From Thalassotalea_E sp964620605 (GTDB taxonomy: Bacteria > Pseudomonadota > Gammaproteobacteria > Enterobacterales > Alteromonadaceae): a DNA stretch of 64,000 nucleotides. How positions within the stretch are numbered: position 1 is the first letter of the stretch; each line of letters starts with the position of its first letter. Both the position numbers and the translations under genes were made by a program. The DNA lies in NCBI GenBank assembly GCA_964620605.1, contig CAZUHQ010000001.1:62001-126000 (forward strand). Direction: 5' to 3'. Below, one piece after another: positions 60,253 to 64,000 of the stretch. Under the pieces are notes generated by a model. The model searched no databases. It saw only the letters and a list, made by a program, of their open reading frames with translations, and had not been told where the DNA came from.

Positions 60253-61053
60253 ATGGCATTAACTATTTATGGTACAAAGCTAAAAAGCCGGTTACTGATT
60301 GGCAGCGCGCTCTATCCGTCACCACAAATAATGAAACAAGCAATTATTGCCAGTGGCTCTGAGGTGGTGACTCTGTCACTAAAACGGCAAAATCCCGCTG
60401 AGCTGGCGGGCACCAAAATATGGCAGTATATTCAAGAGGTTGTCACTGCTCAGCAAGGTCAGTTATTACCCAATACTGCTGGTTGTAAATCTGCAAAAGA
60501 AGCGGTGACGCTGGCAAAAATGAGCCGAGAAATTTTTCAAACCGAGTGGATAAAGCTGGAAGTGATCGGCGACGATTACAACTTGCAGCCGGATCCGATT
60601 GAATTATTAAACGCCACCGAACAATTGATCCACGATGGTTTTAAGGTATTACCATACTGCACTGATGACCTGGTGTTATGTCAGCGGCTCTATGATCTCG
60701 GTTGTCAGGTGATCATGCCCTGGGCATCTCCGATCGGTACCGGCAAGGGCTTAATGAATCCTTATAATCTGGAAACTATTCGTTTGCGCTTGCCGGATGC
60801 GACCTTAATCCTCGATGCCGGTATTGGCAAACCGTCAGATGCCTGTCTGGCGATGGAGATGGGTTATGATGGCGTGCTATTAAACTCTGCGGTGGCGCTT
60901 GCTGATAATCCGGTTGCTATGGCAAAAGCGTTTGCCCTGGCATTGCAGGCGGGTGAGCAAGGCTATGTTGCCGGTATGATGCAGCAGCGACAGACGGCAC
61001 ACCCGAGTACTCCAACTCTCGATAGCCCGTTCTGGCATCAAGGCGTAAATTAA
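60253..61053 (+). CDS. thiG: Thiazole synthase ThiG
   Basis: Cytosolic TIM-barrel enzyme of 266 residues that builds the thiazole phosphate from DXP, iminoglycine and ThiS thiocarboxylate. ALTIYGTKLKSRLLIGSALY opens the barrel, LSLKRQNPAEL follows, and IKLEVIGDDYNLQPDPIELL carries the Schiff-base lysine region; VIMPWASPIGTGKGLMNP, DAGIGKPSDA and YDGVLLNSAVALADNPVAMA are classic ThiG. The ATG at 60253 with GGAGG nine bases upstream is chosen; an in-frame start at 60214 lies inside thiS. Confidence 0.95.
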   Translation: MALTIYGTKLKSRLLIGSALYPSPQIMKQAIIASGSEVVTLSLKRQNPAELAGTKIWQYIQEVVTAQQGQLLPNTAGCKSAKEAVTLAKMSREIFQTEWIKLEVIGDDYNLQPDPIELLNATEQLIHDGFKVLPYCTDDLVLCQRLYDLGCQVIMPWASPIGTGKGLMNPYNLETIRLRLPDATLILDAGIGKPSDACLAMEMGYDGVLLNSAVALADNPVAMAKAFALALQAGEQGYVAGMMQQRQTAHPSTPTLDSPFWHQGVN

Positions 61054-61056
61054 TAT

Positions 61057-62571
61057 ATGGAAAACTTTTTACCTCAAGGTGTTAAACCTGTTATTTGGTC
61101 GATTGCCGGAGCAGATTGTTCCGGTGGTGCCGGTATTGCCGCTGATATTAAAACTGCACATGTCTTAGGTTGTGAACTTTGTCATTTGATCACCGCGAAT
61201 ACGGTGCAAAATTCCCGGCAACTCATATCGGTCAATCCGGTAGCGCTTGATATCTTAGCAACGCAAGCTCAGTTACTGCTCGAAGATAAACCACCGCAGG
61301 CCATTAAAATAGGGCTAATTGCTAATAGCGAACAACTGGACTGGTTGATTAATTTACTGTCAGCTATTAAGGAAAAAAATCCTGAGCTTCAAGTGATTTA
61401 TGATCCGGTCGGTCAGGCCAGTGTCGGCGGCCGTTTATCTGCATTATCAACACATCAATTAGCCACTTTGTTTCCTTATCTGGACTTGTTAACGCCAAAC
61501 CTTAATGAAGCGCAGCAGTTAACTGCAAGTTCTAGTGCAGATAGCTTTGAACTTGCCCGGCAGTTAATTAAGCAAGGCGTTAAACAAGTAATAGTCAAGG
61601 GCGGGCATAGCAGTGGTGAAAATAGCCTGGATTACGCTTATTCAGGTACAGAACAGCAAGGGTATCAGTTAACTTCGCCTCGTATAGATACTGACTATAG
61701 CCATGGCGGTGGCTGTAGTTTTGCCAGCGCATTAGCCTGTTATTTCGCTTATGGTTATTTACTAAGAGATGCCTTTACCTTAGCCAAAGCATTTATTAAT
61801 CAGGGATTAAAGCGGCATCAGGGTAAATTGGGCTATTATGGCGCGTTTAAACAAACTCAGTGGCCAGGTAGGCTAGCAGACTTTCCTCAGGTAGTGTCAG
61901 CTGTTGGAAATAGAGATAAAAACTTACCAGCTTTTCCCTCGCTTGGTATTCAACGAGATGGCAGTCAGGGCTTAGGCTTATATCCGGTAGTAGATTCCGT
62001 TGACTGGCTAAAACGCTTAATGCCGCTTGGCATTAATATTATTCAGTTAAGGTTGAAAAACCAGAATGATTCAGAATTACGGGCTGCTATTTCACAGGCG
62101 GTAGCACTAGCCAAACAGTATCATTGTCGGTTATTTATCAATGATCACTGGCAACTGGCGATCGAATACGGCGCCTATGGCGTACATATTGGCCAGGAAG
62201 ATTTAATCGCTGCTGACTTAACTGCAATTGCTCAGGCGGGCTTGCGTTTAGGGATCAGCACCCATGGCTGTTATGAATTTTTACTGGCGCAACAATTAAA
62301 ACCGTCTTATTTGGCGATTGGTGCAATTTTTCCGACAAAAACCAAAGATATGACAGGGCAAATTCAGGGGCTGGATAACTTAAGCCATCTGTTAGGGTTA
62401 GCGACGGATATTCCTGTGGTCGCCATTGGCGGTATTAATTTGCAGCGGGCACCACAGGTATGGCAAACCGGGGTTGATTCACTCGCAGTAGTTACCGCGA
62501 TTACTCAGGCTGAAAATCCTGAGCAAGCAGCACAGAATTTTCAGCAGATTTGTGTGAGTCGAGAATGCTAA
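61057..62571 (+). CDS. thiDE: Bifunctional HMP-P kinase / thiamine-phosphate synthase (ThiD-ThiE fusion)
   Basis: 504 residues. The N-terminal ThiD part (1-270) has SIAGADCSGGAGIAADIKT, YDPVGQASVGG, LDLLTPNLNEAQQL and KGGHSSGENSLDY; this kinase phosphorylates HMP-P. After a short linker, the ThiE part (about 300-500) has LYPVVDSVDWLKRLM, INIIQLRLKNQND, CRLFINDHWQLAIEYGAYGVHIGQED, AIGAIFPTKTK and VVAIGGINLQRAP, and joins HMP-PP with the thiazole phosphate. Fused in one polypeptide in many alteromonads. Its stop overlaps the stop of the convergent MCE gene by four bases. Confidence 0.93.
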   Translation: MENFLPQGVKPVIWSIAGADCSGGAGIAADIKTAHVLGCELCHLITANTVQNSRQLISVNPVALDILATQAQLLLEDKPPQAIKIGLIANSEQLDWLINLLSAIKEKNPELQVIYDPVGQASVGGRLSALSTHQLATLFPYLDLLTPNLNEAQQLTASSSADSFELARQLIKQGVKQVIVKGGHSSGENSLDYAYSGTEQQGYQLTSPRIDTDYSHGGGCSFASALACYFAYGYLLRDAFTLAKAFINQGLKRHQGKLGYYGAFKQTQWPGRLADFPQVVSAVGNRDKNLPAFPSLGIQRDGSQGLGLYPVVDSVDWLKRLMPLGINIIQLRLKNQNDSELRAAISQAVALAKQYHCRLFINDHWQLAIEYGAYGVHIGQEDLIAADLTAIAQAGLRLGISTHGCYEFLLAQQLKPSYLAIGAIFPTKTKDMTGQIQGLDNLSHLLGLATDIPVVAIGGINLQRAPQVWQTGVDSLAVVTAITQAENPEQAAQNFQQICVSREC

Positions 62572-64000
62572 TTTAAGTTAATTTTTGGCGTCCAGCCTAG
62601 CCATTCTTTCTGGGCTTTGGTGTGAAGAGTAAAAGTTGTCGAAGCTAATGCCGATTCTTGGCTTGATTCATTTTCTATTGGCGTAGCAAAGGCGATGCCG
62701 CCGGAGAGGATAGACTCTATCGAGTCTGAGCTGATTTCCAGACCGGAGAAAATGCCTGCTTCAATAGCAAAGCCGCTGACATTCCAGAATTTGCTTGCCG
62801 TGCTCACTAATGGCGCGTAGCGCTTAGCGATATTGATATAAATATTGACCCGGTCGGCGTGATCTGAGAGGTCGACACCTATGACCCTACCGACAGTAAC
62901 TTGACGGTACATCACAGGATTTCCGACTCTAATACTGCCCAGCTGTTTGGCGACTAAGGTTAAGTTTAAGCCGTAAGCGAGCGCGGAAATTGCCGGTGGA
63001 AAATCTTCTGCAGTAAACTCAGTGACGGCTTTGCCATCGCCCGGCAAGACGTTAATAAAATCGCCAGCGATTAGCTTATTGAACTTGGCTGAATTTAATA
63101 AGTTCAGACTCGGACTTTCCAACCAGAACTTTGCCCCTTGAGTGGCAAAGCCGTGGCTATCACTTAAGTAGGCGAAGACAGTGGCACCTTGCCCTTGCGG
63201 ATCTAAGGATAGATGCTCGACCTTGCCAACGGTATGCCCTTGAAACTTAATTGGCTGATGCAGATAAAGGCCGTCGGCATTGTTAAAATGTATGTTAACC
63301 GCAGTGCCTGCCAGTTTCGCCGATGCTAAATCGGCAAACAAACTAAAACGCCTGCCTTCTTCTATGGCTGGTTGTTGCTCCGAAGGTTCTGGAGTAAAGA
63401 AGCTGATGCCGCCTTTAATTACTGAATCGAGCGAGTCAGTTTGCAGAGAAAATTGCCCGAGATTACCTTTGACGGTAATGCCGCTGCTGTTATAAAAACG
63501 CGTGTATTGGTTGACCAGTTGTTGATGTTGCGGCGCTATCGTCAGGTTAATCAGCACTTGCTGACCGGATTGCGCCAGCTCAATTGTATCGACCTCGCCC
63601 ACCGGCAAGCCTTTATAAATCACCTGGCTGCCGGGGAACATACCATAACTGTGCTTAGCACTGAGCTGAAGTTGTAACCCTGCGGCACTGGTATCTTTAG
63701 CTATAGGATTAGGCGCTAAGTTAAACTGATGTTTGACTTCGCCGCCGCCGGCACTGACACGAATATAGTTGCCACTGAGTAAAGTCTGAGGGCTAGCGAC
63801 TCCGGCGAGTGAAAGGGTGGGTGTGACTAACCAGAAATGCGTATTTTCACGTAAAATATCTTGATATTGTGGGTAGATCCCAGCAATTAGCGCGATTTTT
63901 CCTTGCTGTTGTTTGTGCTGATGAATGCGACCGATTGGCTTGCCCTGATAGATTAAGCGGGTATTCACCGGCGCAGTTAAAGGATCATTGCTATAAAGGG
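62568..64000 (-). CDS. Multi-MCE-domain intermembrane transport protein (PqiB/LetB-like), cut by window edge
   Basis: C-terminal 477 residues of a periplasmic protein; frame open to the right edge. At least four MCE units are seen from the repeated lipid-tunnel motif: NTRLIYQGKPIGRI, GSQVIYKGLPVGEV, QPIKFQGHTVGKV and NPVMYRQVTVGRVIGVDL. Partners in the family (PqiB, LetB/YebT) form stacked rings with a central channel moving lipids between the membranes. Number of units is unknown since the start lies outside; it could be PqiB-like (3) or LetB-like (7). The four seen exclude a three-domain PqiB. Ends by overlapping the thiDE stop. Confidence 0.88.
   Translation of the reverse strand, partial: LYSNDPLTAPVNTRLIYQGKPIGRIHQHKQQQGKIALIAGIYPQYQDILRENTHFWLVTPTLSLAGVASPQTLLSGNYIRVSAGGGEVKHQFNLAPNPIAKDTSAAGLQLQLSAKHSYGMFPGSQVIYKGLPVGEVDTIELAQSGQQVLINLTIAPQHQQLVNQYTRFYNSSGITVKGNLGQFSLQTDSLDSVIKGGISFFTPEPSEQQPAIEEGRRFSLFADLASAKLAGTAVNIHFNNADGLYLHQPIKFQGHTVGKVEHLSLDPQGQGATVFAYLSDSHGFATQGAKFWLESPSLNLLNSAKFNKLIAGDFINVLPGDGKAVTEFTAEDFPPAISALAYGLNLTLVAKQLGSIRVGNPVMYRQVTVGRVIGVDLSDHADRVNIYINIAKRYAPLVSTASKFWNVSGFAIEAGIFSGLEISSDSIESILSGGIAFATPIENESSQESALASTTFTLHTKAQKEWLGWTPKINLN

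Overview
The window looks like chromosome from a marine gammaproteobacterium of the Alteromonadales, most like Colwelliaceae (Thalassotalea or Colwellia type). This is inferred from gene content and protein style: AT-rich DNA, many secreted peptidases and hydrolases, a PEP-CTERM protein, a DUF4212/ActP-type symporter next to a DUF294 protein and an epsilon-type exonuclease, and a thiC-thiO-thiS-thiG-thiDE operon. No rRNA, tRNA, CRISPR array, transposase, integrase or phage gene was found. Both edges cut genes: guanylate kinase on the left and a multi-MCE-domain protein on the right.

Layout. 1-5.1 kb: gmk (partial), a LysE exporter with a GNAT acetyltransferase, a lipoprotein made of 14 cysteine-paired RCC1-like repeats, and a small DUF1330/DUF1801/UspA group. 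5.2-11.2 kb: two secreted TPR-linked esterase-like proteins flanking a SnoaL-like protein, a PEP-CTERM protein with a choice-of-anchor A-like region, and a CocE-type hydrolase. 11.2-14.2 kb: a patchwork between cocE and an aspartate/aromatic aminotransferase. Two cargo genes (ankyrin-DUF4240, and a lone substrate-binding protein) are separated by degenerate copies of the cocE 3' end, one of which also carries an aminotransferase 3' end. 15.6-17.3 kb: a DUF445 membrane protein and a secreted cyclophilin. 17.3-25.1 kb: a sigma-54 promoter drives a MacA/MacB-like operon (adaptor, ATPase, two permeases) followed by its likely NtrC-type regulator and histidine kinase.

25.1-34.0 kb: a secreted NTF2-like protein, a CadC-like membrane regulator, a discoidin-domain protein, greB, a large DUF6351-like hydrolase, tex and a small hypothetical. 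33.9-44.3 kb: a DcaP-like porin divergent from dipeptidyl peptidase IV, a DksA/TraR zinc-finger protein with a short DUF465 protein, fumC with a frameshifted small gene upstream, an M4 metallopeptidase with PPC domains, GFA, VOC and tRNA-binding proteins, and a GNAT gene broken by a 25-bp tandem duplication. 44.5-54.5 kb: a dCache chemoreceptor, small housekeeping genes, the exonuclease/DUF294-CBS pair divergent from the DUF4212-ActP symporter, and a TPR protein. 54.9-64 kb: an M1 aminopeptidase, a TPP riboswitch with the thiamine operon, and a convergent MCE protein.

The genes suggest a heterotroph that degrades peptides and esters outside the cytoplasm, takes up acetate-like acids and makes its own thiamine. 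The most unusual signals are the layered cocE/aminotransferase junction, a 96-bp structured repeat present three times with covarying stems, a palindrome (TAGACYWWAGTSKA) shared by the porin/DPP4 and symporter control regions, and an esterase-like protein with Met at the nucleophile position.
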